Assembly: GCF_964340395.1 (NCBI RefSeq)
Contig: NC_135568.1
Coordinates: forward strand, 2,312,001 to 2,376,000
DNA: 64,000 nucleotides
Direction: 5' to 3'
Origin: Glandiceps talaboti
Taxonomy: Eukaryota; Hemichordata; Enteropneusta; Spengelidae
In this document: in pieces, positions 33,401 through 44,399 of the stretch
Position numbering within the stretch: position 1 is the stretch's first letter
Layout: each line of letters opens with the position of its first letter
Translations under genes and position numbers: made by a program
Notes under the pieces: generated by a model
The model's database searches: none
Seen by the model: only the letters and a program-made list of their open reading frames with translations
What the model was told of the DNA's origin: nothing

Positions 33401-33705
33401 ATTTAGACATCTGTAGTACCTTTTCATCAAAGAATTTAATACTCTGACTAGACATGTTACAGTGACAGGACGTTACCATAACAACACTTTTTAAATTCAC
33501 ATTAATAAAGTTACAGACTGAGGTTCAATGACATAGAGTTCCTTGGTCCTGAGCACATTTCCATTTGTATGATAATTTCTAGTTCTATGACATTGAACTT
33601 TTCACCCCTTGCAAATTCTTCCCTGATGAGGGCAACTCATATCGTTTTATTTGTTTCTCAACCTGACTATGCTTTTTACTACACATATTTCTATGGCTCT
33701 TGGTT

Positions 33706-34071
33706 AATATAACATAACATACATGTAATATAACAAAGCATAACATAACATGACATAACATAACATAACATAACATAAAGCATAATATAACATAACATAA
33801 TATAACAAAGCATAACATAACATGACATAACATAACATAAAGCATAATATAACATAGCATAACATAACAACATAACATAACATAACATGACATAACATAA
33901 CATAACATAAAGCATAATATAACATAACATAATATAACAAAGCATAACATAACATGACATAACATAACATAAAGCATAATATAATATAACATAGCATAAC
34001 ATAACATGACATGACATAACATAAAGCATAACATAACATAATAACATAGCATAGCATAGCATAACATAACA
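33706..34071. repeat. (AACAT)n pentanucleotide array with higher-order structure
   Basis: About 70 pentamer units. Variants CATGA, AAAGCATAAT and AATATAACAAAGC recur as a block roughly every 125-130 bases, so the array expanded secondarily in larger units. All ORFs inside (MLCYVMLCYV-type) are artefacts. Confidence 0.96.
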
Positions 34072-35008
34072 ATAGCAGTCTTATTGTTATACACACTGCT
34101 TTCCCACACTCCTTGTCAAAATGCTTTTCAATTACATAAATTTTTTATCATACTACTTAAACACACACAGCTTAGATTTTTTAAAGTGCATATCACATAC
34201 ACTTGTACAGCTTATTATACTTCCGGGACATACAAGCCATTGTAGCTCTGTAAATGTATAGCATATGGAACAATCTTTCACAAAGCAATCAATGTTCTAC
34301 AACATCCCCACTCCTATAACATTGTTGACTTCTACAGAGATCTATTCATACAAGTCATCTTGGCAACAGACAGAAGGCAGTTTCCATGGCAATGCTGACG
34401 CCAAAGCGCACATCAATCCAGTAATTTATTATATGTCTAACTGAGAGTATATTTTATCCTGTTTAATAAAATGACATTTTTATGATGCCAATTGCCTGAC
34501 GAGAGAAATTACAAACCTGGATAAGATAAAGCAATTACTTTCTTGGAATTCTGTGAGTCTAAACTAAGGAGCATGTTGCATCCAAAACTGCCTTTTATTA
34601 TAGTTACACTACATCTGTCAATAAATACAAGGAAAGGAATTCTACACATGACTAAGTGAAGGGACCTGTTGAAAGTTTTGTTGCGTATCTACGGTAACAT
34701 TCCAGCTATATGTACATCGATAACACATTTTTACAAAATATTAAAAGAAAAGGGACTTTTTTCAATTGTTTTCTTTTGCCACTAACCTGAGCTATTCTAA
34801 TCAGACATATCCAACAACATCTACTCACTTAAAATGCACCTTGGCTGTAACTTAGTATATACTTTTTATTAACCTTGACTAAAAGCATAATAAAAAATTC
34901 TAGGAATCTATCCTTCAGGCTTTTAATGATAGTAAATGTACCTTCTTAGACTAATCATTCATAGCTGCAATTTGTCCTCTAAGGCAATTTAATACACCAC
35001 TGACCAGT

Positions 35009-35323
35009 GTGTCCTCATAACGATAGCCAAATTTTGTTGTTGTGAGTCAAAATGAGAAAAACTAGGATTACTTGTGAGTCACCACATAGTAAGAGATAGG
35101 GGAACACAAGTTTTGGTGCGTTGCTAGAAATGAAATTGTTTGCCAGTGGTGTGTCAAATTGGCTTAGAGTGCACACAGCCACTGACACACAGCAATTCCT
35201 TGTTTTGTTCACATACCAAAATTGTAGTGTCTCCTTCTACTTACTTACTTATGTAGCTAGTGACATTAGAAAATCTTTGTGTTATCATTTTGACTCACAA
35301 CTTTGTCTTTCATGAGTGGACAC
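35009..35323. mobile_element. TIR element of 315 bp (partial relative at 13.8 kb)
   Basis: The left end GTGTCCTCAT ... TTGTTGTTGTGAGTCAAAAT is mirrored by the right end TCATTTTGACTCACAACTTT ... ATGAGTGGACAC. Short, no ORF, MITE-like. Confidence 0.75.
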
Positions 35324-35411
35324 ATTGAATAAACATCATGTCAAGTGTTTTATATAAGTTGTAGGAATTCACAAGTATAAAATATTCTTGGAATTCAGTC
35401 ATTCATTCTTC

Positions 35412-35800
35412 AGCAATGTACCTTGTTACAACTGCCGACATCAGACTGTGGACAAATAGAACCTGTTACAAACAGGGAAAGTAAACAAATGAATTGCATT
35501 AATAACACTTGCCACAGCACGTTGGTAGTACAGAGACTTGTATTATACATACCATGGTTTGATAAGAACAGTTTTATGGCCTCTTTTGTACTTGAAATGC
35601 CAGAGGAACTGGAAATTTGTTTGTGACCGTGAATTTTGTCAAGTTGCCATAAAACTGTTCTAATTATCAAATGGAGATGTGTAATACAAATCTCTGTACT
35701 TCCAACACACTGTGCCAAGTGTTATTAATCTAATTCATTTGTTTGCTTTCCCTGTTTGTAACATGTTCTGTTTGTCCATGGTCTGATGTCAGTAGTTGTA
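35412..35800. mobile_element. Foldback element, complete copy, giving rise to a tandem array
   Basis: Same family as 20396-20772. The left end GACATCAGACTGTGGACAAA then TAGAACCTGTTACAAACAGG is mirrored by the right end CCCTGTTTGTAACATGTTCT then GTTTGTCCATGGTCTGATGT. Internal arms (CCACAGCACGTTGGTAGTAC / TACTTCCAACACACTGTGCC) also pair. The right terminus continues into the 34-bp array. Confidence 0.88.
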
Positions 35801-35975
35801 TCCATTTGTCCATGGTCTGATGTCAGCAGTTGTATCCGTTTGTCCATGGTCTGATGTCAGCAGTTGTATCCGTTTGTCCATGGTCTGATGTCAGCAGTTG
35901 TATCTGTTTGTCCATGGTCTGATGTCAGCAGTTATATATCCGTTTGTCCATGGTCTGATGTCAGCAATTGTATCT
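35766..35975. repeat. 34-bp tandem array derived from the foldback terminus
   Basis: Six copies of TTTGTCCATGGTCTGATGTC then AGCAGTTGTATCCG. The unit is exactly the outer end of the foldback element, present once at its left end and six times here. Confidence 0.95.
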
Positions 35976-36779
35976 TTAAGGCTCTGTTACACAAGGAAAC
36001 TCGAGAGGACTACTTTTCATTTAATTAGTTACTGCAAGAAGACTTGACCTTTACAATTGTCCTTGTATTTTTTGTATGTCTACGCATGAGCAACAATTTG
36101 GCCTAGCAACTCACAAAGTAATTAATTGCTTTGTGTACTTACTCATTCCTAGGTTAGCCTCTTTGCATGCTACACATTACATTACTTCATGCATTACCCT
36201 GTGTATTAACTTGGCTTTCCGAAGCAGTTATATTGATCTCTTGAGTTAATCAAGGTACTTCTATTCAAACCTGGAACACACTCTCACTTTCAGCCACTGA
36301 CAATAGAAAACACAATAGCATTATAGAAGATAGAAAGACCTTTCAGAAAATGTATGGGGTGATGGAGTAAACTTTATTCATTGTTGGGAAATAATAACTT
36401 GAAAATATGTCACCCTTCAAATTTGCTTTTGTGCATCTCCACCTTAAAATGACAAAATATCCTAAAATAATCATTGCCGGAAATTATTCAATGATATCTG
36501 TTCTTTAAAAGTCATCCTGATATGCAAGATGTGATGTCACCATAGAAATATTTCCTAGAAATAATTGTGAATCATTAATTCTCTTTTCCTAGAACTCTTT
36601 GATGTTGACACGTACCACAGAATACCATATACAATATCATTCACTTTGCCACGACAACCGCATTGTGTTACTATAGAAACGTCCTACATCATGATAATGC
36701 AAGTGTTTCGATATCTGCTAAGGTTTGGAACCCTGGTAAGTTTATGAGAGGGGCAAAGGAGGTCAAATAGATTTGCCTA

Positions 36780-36965
36780 CCTTGTAACATAATTTTAATG
36801 GAGGGAATTTAGAGGGAGAATCAATAAAATTTGAATGTATTTTCAGACCTTGAGGGAATTCCAGTACCACTACTAGAGGGGTGAATTTTGTATAAATTTT
36901 CATACCTTGAGGCAATTCAATTTTCTCCCTTTCCAGTACTACTACTAGAGGGGGAATCAATAAAA
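36780..36965. repeat. Diverged duplication of about 110 bp
   Basis: GAGGGAGAATCAATAAAATT ... ACCTTGAGG.AATTC ... CAGTAC.ACTACTAGAGGGG occurs twice in altered arrangement. Confidence 0.6.
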
Positions 36966-38099
36966 TTGCAAACATTCCCATACCTTGTACCATAATGTTA
37001 ATGGATTCATGGTAATTAAAACAACTGGGAAACACAGGTAGAATTTGTCTAATTACTACCTTTTGCAAGCATACTAATTTTGCCACAAATTCATTCATTC
37101 ATTCTGTAACAGAACTTTATGATATTGAAATTGAGGAATACATCTCACAGTGATATTGTCATTTGGTGGGTACATGGTATGGCTATTTACTTGATAGATA
37201 TCTGACAGTAACTGTATTTACACAGACATCAGTTTTTGCCATGGTTAATAATTAGGGAAAATCTGCTGGGATTTTACCGTGTTTCCCAAACAAAATTTAG
37301 GTAGATTCTATCATGGGAAACTATGCCACTTTTACTCTTTTCTCCCTTTCTGTTACCACGGTTCCCCAACCTTAGCAAATTAAACCTCACACTTAGTATA
37401 AGCTGATAAGAAACTAACTGATCACTTTGTCATGCATACATAAGCTGTTCACTCATCTCTGAACGGTCAAGGCCATCACATAGACAACTAACCTTCTTAA
37501 TTTCAATATTGTACAAAACACTGAAAACAACAAATAATAATCGTGTCTTGGGAGAAAAAAAGATAATTTTGAACACCAGTCTTAGGAAGCATTCAATTTA
37601 TTTTTTTCTCTATTTTTGATACTTTTTGAGTAACTTTGTAATTTTTCTCAGTGATTTAGCACAATTTTTTTACTTTATTACCATGTTTTTAAATTATACA
37701 GGTCATAAGCCTGAAATGAAGCAATTATCTGATGTCAATGACCCCTTTTTCCGTTTGGCAAACACAATGTCTCCTAAATTGGTGACATCATTTCTACATA
37801 TATTATTATACCATGGCCTATTTACATGAAAGTGACACATTAAGTGTAGTCTTGTTTCTATATGGTATCCTTACGATTCAAACCTCATGGTTTAGTTATA
37901 AATCATGTTGGCATCCTGACTACATTAAGTGCAATTAGCTTCCTTTTTTAAATATAAATTTCATATTCATACTACAAATTTATAACAATAATTATAGTTG
38001 CAATGCAGAGTCAAGAAAGAAGAATTACATAGTTCACAGACTTGGATCATCTAGTGACCAACATGATAGTAATACTTTAGTCAACCAAGAGGGCCAATT

Positions 38100-38350
38100 G
38101 GGCTAAGAATGACATTGTCAACCCAGATAACTGAGTCTCTGGGCTAAGAATGACATTGTCAACCCAGATAATTGACTGATTCTCTGGGCTAAGAATGACA
38201 TTGTCATTCCAGATAACTGAGTCTTTGGGCTAAGAATGACATTGTCAACCCAGATAACTGAGTCTCTGGGCTAAGAATGACATTGTCAACCCTGATAACT
38301 GAGTCTTTGGGCTAAGAATGACATTGTCAACCCAGATAACTGAGTCTCTA
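38100..38350. repeat. 41-bp tandem repeat, 6 copies
   Basis: Unit GGGCTAAGAATGACATTGTC then AACCCAGATAACTGAGTCTCT. Copies differ by one to three bases. Confidence 0.96.
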
Positions 38351-38608
38351 CGCTATCAAAGAACGACATAGCCAAGCTGTCAGATGACAACCCCACAAAT
38401 GTACATCTGAGTGAATATTATCATTTATTGCTGAAATTTGGGAAATTTAATCAAACAAATACTTCAAAGTTTCCTTCTGACTATTATTATAATTATTAAG
38501 TCTTTTAGAATGATAAAGTACGATTACGAATTGAAAGTATCACCAGTATGTACTCATACACTTACTTTTTTTAAATTTCCAACTCACCAACCCATCATTT
38601 TTAAATTA

Positions 38609-39625
38609 TTATGATGAGAAACATAACATTAAGTATGGGTGGCCATACCTGTCTAATGCTCCTTCAAAGTGTTATGATGAGAAACATAAAATTAAGTATG
38701 GGTGGCCATACTGGTCTAATGCGCCTTCAAAGTGTTATGATGAGAAACATAAAATCAAGTACAGGTGGCCATACCTGTCTAATGCTCCTTGATGAGAAAC
38801 ATAAAATTAAGTACGGTTGGCCATACCTGTCTAATGCTCCTTGATGAGAAACATAAAATTAAGTACGGTTGGCCATACCTGTCTAATACTGCCTAAAGTG
38901 TTATGATGAGAAACATAAAATTAAGTAAGGGTGGCCATACCTGTCTAATACTGCCTAAAGTGTTATGATGAGAAACATAAAATTAAGTAAGGGTGGCCAC
39001 ACCTGTCTAATACTGCCTAAAGTGTTATGATGAGAAACATAAAATTAAGTAAGGGTGGCCATACCTGTCTAATACTGCCTAAAGTGTTATGATGAGAAAC
39101 ATAAAATTAAGTATGGATAGCCATACTGGTCTAATACTGCCTAAAGTATTATGATGAGAAACATAAAATTAAGTAAGGGTGGCCATACCTGTCTAATACT
39201 GCCTAAAGTGTTATGATGAGAAACATAAAATTAAGTAAGGGTGGCCATACCTGTCTAATACTGCCTAAAGTGTTATGATGCGAAACATAAAATTAAGTAC
39301 GGGTGGCCATACCTGTCTAATACTGCCTAAAGTGTTATGATGAGAAACATAAAATTAAGTAAGGGTGGCCATACCTGTCTAATACTGCCTAAAGTGTTAT
39401 GATGAGAAACATAAAATTAAGTATGGGTGGCCATACCTGTCTAATACTGCCTAAAGTGTTATGATGAGAAACATAAAATTAAGTATGGGTGGCCATACCT
39501 ATCTAATACTGCCTACAGTGTTATGATGAGAAACATAAAATTAAGTACGGGTGGCCATACCTGTCTAATACTGCCTAAACTGTTATGATGCAAAACATAA
39601 AATTCAGTATGGATGGCCATACCGG
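38609..39625. repeat. 62-bp satellite, about 17 copies
   Basis: Unit GTTATGATGAGAAACATAAA, ATTAAGTAAGGGTGGCCATA, CCTGTCTAATACTGCCTAAA, GT. The first few copies carry a different 3' part (GCTCCTTCAAAG or GCTCCTTGATGAG), then a homogeneous block follows. In plus-strand frame this gives short ORFs I regard as chance. Confidence 0.97.
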
Positions 39626-40055
39626 TCTAATGTCACTCACTGGTCACCTAAATTTTGATTTACAAATTTACCAACTTCAATCCAGATAAGTAATTATTTG
39701 TGTGTGTGTAATTGAAAACTTTTCTCAATACACATGTTTGAAATACTATCTTGTCTACATAACTTTTTCAGGTATCAATTTTGAAATATTATATTTATGT
39801 ATACACTTGTTCATATAATACCCATTTCATGTACCACTGATTAAAATATGATATTATGATTAATTTATATAAAAACGTTTTTTTTTATATCTATACTAAA
39901 ATAAATTTCTTCTCATTTACAAGTATTATGCTGTTATTAGTTTGCAATGTTCTTTTTCAGTTAAACAGGAATGCTACGTCTGGAAGAAGTTATTTTCATA
40001 AACTATACGTTCTGGGGAGTCATTTCATAATTTTATATCACCTACAATTACTTGT

Positions 40056-40326
40056 CAGGGGTGAACAAATCCACTGGTCCTGGGTCTGGGACTAGTGATT
40101 TTTTTGGGCGGACCACACAAATTTTACCTTGTCTGGTCTGTCGTACCAGTTACCTTACTGTTAATAACTATGTTAAAAAGTCGTCTGAATATACAGATTC
40201 ATAGGCAAGATTTACTGTTTCACATTAGCGGGACCTGGGACCACTAATTCTTTCAGCAGGACCACTGGATTTTTAAAGACACTGGTCCGGGGACCACCAG
40301 TTCACAAAAAGATTTGTTCACCCCTG
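40056..40326. mobile_element. 271-bp TIR element with 5-bp target duplication
   Basis: Perfect 16-bp inverted ends CAGGGGTGAACAAATC and GATTTGTTCACCCCTG, flanked by CTTGT on both sides (40051-40055 and 40327-40331). Subterminal ACTGGTCC blocks also mirror. No ORF. A textbook MITE; the superfamily is unclear because the ends look hAT-like while the duplication is five rather than eight bases. Confidence 0.88.
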
Positions 40327-40547
40327 CTTGTGATTTCAGAAAACTATCAAATTGATCTTGTACCTTTAAGGAGTTTCTGCTGTGGACTATTGCATCATGG
40401 GAGTCATGAGTAATAATATATTCATGATTGCACAATTGGAATGGTGTTCCCCTTTAATACTGATGAAAATAATCAAAAATCTTCTCAAATGTCAAACAGT
40501 GAAAATTTGATATTATTATTCAAAATATTCTTTACAAATCAGACGAG

Positions 40548-40725
40548 TCATTCTGCATCACAACAATACACGTCTACATCATGAGTTCTGCAGAGCTCAA
40601 ACTATCAGTCAAAACATTCTAAATCTCAATTGTCATTCTGCATCACAACAATACACGTCTACATCACGAGTTCTGCAGAGCTCAAACTATCAGTCAAAAC
40701 ATTCTAAATCTCAATTGTCATTCCT
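40548..40725. repeat. 84-bp tandem duplication
   Basis: TCATTCTGCATCACAACAAT then ACACGTCTACATCA.GAGTTC and TCAAACTATCAGTCAAAACA occur at 40548 and 40632, with a third partial start at 40717. Words like CACAACAAT..A.GTCTACATCA also appear at 14557. Confidence 0.92.
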
Positions 40726-41406
40726 TGTATTTTATAAATTGTGCTTGTGCAGGTATAACTATACATTTCCCTCAAATTTTTCTGATTCTTGATGAGGGAT
40801 CTGTGGTGCTTTGTCATCTGACAGTGACAACTAGTAACAAAAAACCTTAAGGTTACAAATATTTTCCGGCTAAATGATGAGAAGTATAGAGGTATCATCT
40901 AATCATATCTGCACAACCGTAATTTAAGAAAAAATAAAGAAAAAGACTATACAGGAAATAACAGAAGTGTCGTGACCAATGAGAGGATTATCGGTACAAT
41001 TTTTTATTCCGCTAAAGGCATGTATGATGTAATCACAATTTTTTTATTTAGCTTCACCACATTAACACAGCCATTCTCTGATTGGCTGGTATAGATATAG
41101 AACTCACGATCCTTTTGATATTTTTAGTGTCTGCAACTTGAGTGGTTATCACCATGACAACAGACAAACAGATAACAGATTATCTTTTTTTTATCCAATA
41201 AGAAAAGTGTGACCTTGGTAACTGGTTCCCAAACAAATATCTAAATTAATCAGAAGTCTGACTTTACTTTACATATTCAAAATTTCAAAATACAATATCT
41301 AAAAAACATAATTAAAACATTAAAGTATGTTTCAAGAAACCTACACAAACCACAAACTGAAAGCGCTACATTTGAAGTACATTTATGCAAAATTTGACCA
41401 ATCAAT

Positions 41407-41439
41407 GTTGACCTTGACAGGTCTGGTGACCTTTGACAT
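41407..41439 (-). promoter_or_regulatory. Paired nuclear-receptor half-sites
   Basis: On the minus strand 41427-41439 reads ATGTCAAAGGTCA (DR1-like) and 41409-41419 reads TGTCAAGGTCA, whose TCAAGGTCA is the extended half-site of NR5A/ERR-type monomeric receptors. Context is otherwise unremarkable. Confidence 0.3.
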
Positions 41440-42184
41440 GTGGTTAACTTCTTTTATAGACAGAAAATCGGCTGTTTTTCTTTCTTTGAAACTGTATGAA
41501 GTGGTTTGTCTTGTCTAGGTGTCAAACTATACAATGAACCAAATCTACCTGCGGCAAGGGAATACAAGAGACTAAAGCCCTTTCACATACCAGATTTTTC
41601 AGACAATTCCATTGATTTTGTAGTTTCTGTATCATGCAAATTATGTTCACAGTCTATTCCCAATGATTTGTTTAAAGACTGATTTCAGTGACCACTGTAT
41701 TTCTGTTAACTTCAATCTTTTAACTTTATTTTTCAAACTTGACAAATCATTTTAAAAGCCTTCTAGGTTTTCGTATGAATAAGCTAGTTTATTAGCGGTG
41801 AAGTGTGTGTGGAAGCTCATGAATATAAACAATACCTAAAATAGAATTTTGATATTTGACAATTTTTATATTTATGAATACACTAATAACACAAATTTAC
41901 ACATGTAATAAATATTCAAGGTTTGGCAAACATTTCCATCTTAATTTTGACTGATTTCAATCTATTACTTCTGACATATTACTGATGAAATGCGACAAGA
42001 ATGCAAACTGTTCGGTTTTACAAATTACATAGTAGCTTATGCAGTGGCGACAAAGTGGCTGCATAGCAGCTCAATGACTAGTACGCATGCATGTCCTATA
42101 TACTATGCGATGTGGTTTTTTTTTGAGATTATACCCAAGGATGCATTGTGGCGCAATAACTACACATGCGCGTTCTATACACTA

Positions 42185-42293
42185 TGCGCATTCTTCACAC
42201 GGAGGGCGTTACCTACAATATCATTGTGAGGCAGCCGGTCACAAATGAATCTACCCTGTGCAAGCTTATGGGCTTTGCCCTAGTTTTGATATT
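42185..42293 (+). repeat. Dispersed repeat copy, also at 26105-26215
   Basis: ACAATATCATTGTGAGGCAG, CACAAATGAATCTACCCTG and GGCTTTGCCCTAGTTTTGAT match the 26.1-kb copy. This copy retains more CpG (GCGCATTC, GGGCGTT) and so looks younger or less mutated. Confidence 0.85.
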
Positions 42294-42516
42294 ATATATA
42301 GCATGGAAACTCAGGTACATTTTACTGTTCTTACCACCTTGAACAAAAACAGTAAATATTCTGTAAAAAAATTTAATGTGCTGGTCTTTGGTTTCTTTTA
42401 TGTGATTATTATATTTAACAAAAATTGAATTTTTGATGAAAGAAACTTAAATGCAGTTTCATAACCAGAGTATGAAATAAATAATTAAAAAAAAGAATGA
42501 TATTGTGCTTTCATTT

Positions 42517-42826
42517 TTGCCAAAGTTTGCAAATGTGGGCAATAAGGGAGGAAGGGAGGAGGGGTGGGGAGGGAGGGGGCAGGGGGGCAAGGGGTTTCTG
42601 GTGCAACTTTTGAAATCTTAAAAATATTAAATTTGCATTCCCATACTTGGCAAAAGGACTGATATTATTTTTCATTTTTTGTGTCATTAATATTTTCCTG
42701 TTAAATTATTGTACAATGTATGGCAATCTAACTTGTACCATACTCCCCCCTCCCACCACACCCCACCCCACCCCCACCCCACACACTCCCCAATTACCAA
42801 CATTCCCAAACTTTGGCAAAAGTACT
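42517..42826. mobile_element. Foldback element with G-rich left arm and C-rich right arm
   Basis: TTTTGCCAAAGTTTGCAAAT at the left is mirrored by CATTCCCAAACTTTGGCAAA at the right. Inside lie GGGAGGAAGGGAGGAGGGGT (42546 onward, G runs of three to six to about 42592) and the complementary CCCCCCTCCCACCACACCCC (42744-42790). Intrastrand pairing would form a long stem; the G-rich strand alone fits a G-quadruplex pattern. No coding sequence. Confidence 0.65.
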
Positions 42827-44399
42827 ACTAATAATAATAATTCATTTTATTTTCAGCAAAAAGGATGACAGAACTTAGACTGGGAAAGTGTACATGACAA
42901 ATATATAATTTAGTATTGCATGGTCACCCTCCCTGGTGAGGGCCATGGAAATAGTTCAGTGGAACTAGTCTTAATCCAATGGCCCAGACACACAACATAT
43001 AAACTACAAAACAGAAAATAATAAAACAAAAACATCTGAAAACAAATTTTCTGTAAGAAATATATACACTAAGTTACATACAAAACAAACAAGCCCTTAG
43101 GTCTTAGATACGATGTGATTTCTTAGTTCCTCTTTGAATGATTTTCTTGAATTTATACATTTTATACTGACATTGGTCTCCTTTGTCAATTATTTTTCCT
43201 TCACAAAAATCCTTGCATGTGCTGTATCCTTTTCCTGTTCTCAAAACGCAAGGTTAACAGTAGAAATATCAGAGGTCAAAGGTCGAGATAGGAAATACCA
43301 CTGCTACTACATCTTAACAGAGAAATCACAAACATCAACTTTCTTCTGGAAACACATAAAAGTACCTGGTAACCAGTAGGTATATAACTCTGTTATTTTT
43401 CTTTGCTATATACTTTTTTGTAAAATACATCATGCTTTCTCTAGAAACTATTAAATCCTTATCGTTAGCTGTATTACCAAATTAGTATAACCAATTTTAT
43501 GTGTTCTGTTCTCTAAATAACAATAATTTTGCCAAAATTTATCCTTACACATTTTAGCTGTTTTGACTACAAAGCCTTTTCCTAACCAAACTGATTTCAG
43601 AAAAAATATCTGATTTTTCTGATTTTTATTTTTACAATTATCTTCGTTTTTGTTTGATTTCATGGACAGAAATTATATTCATTGACAGCTGTGAAACTTT
43701 TGTGCATAGATGAAAAAATTAAAAATGTACCCCATTTATTGGAAGGGTTGAATATTTGCAGTCACAATATTCAATACATGTGATGCACACCCAACGAAGT
43801 TGTTTGTGTAAAAAGGTGTTTGTACATGATTTTTTCAATGTCAGAGGTGATTTCGTTGTTTTAGTCCATGGGAAGTGAAAACAGCCAGAATTTGAGTGGG
43901 GACAACGCATAATTCAGCAGACTGTGTTGACATGGGAAGGGAAAGGTACCAATCAAACTAAAAACTGTCTATTAACATTTTTTGTGTGCTTTTTTCAAAA
44001 GAATTCAGAAAACTTAACTCTTTGGCTGCACCTGTCAATAGCTTGGAGTAGAACTACTGATCAGTTATGATGTGGCAATTTTGAAATACAGATAATATTC
44101 TATAAAAATTGCAAACAGCTACATATAATATATTTAATATCATAAATTGACAACAAAGTTACCACCTGAATAAATGCTAGGTGCAAAAGCCTTGCCTGGA
44201 ATCAAAATGTATCTGTATTGAGATTGCAAAATCTTCTATCAAACTGCACAAACATACCAACAATATATACAATAGAGTCTAAACTGAACATGTCAAATCC
44301 GCCACAAATAACACCAGAATTTCATTAGCCCATTACAAAATGTCCTGATAATTAGCTGTCATTAAATATCTCATGAAGAAGAGATGAATTTCTCCAAAA

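Noticed and set aside
33585-34109. Three overlapping Cys/Tyr/Met-rich ORFs up to 174 codons
   Set aside because: All three minus-strand frames are open because of the pentanucleotide repeat.
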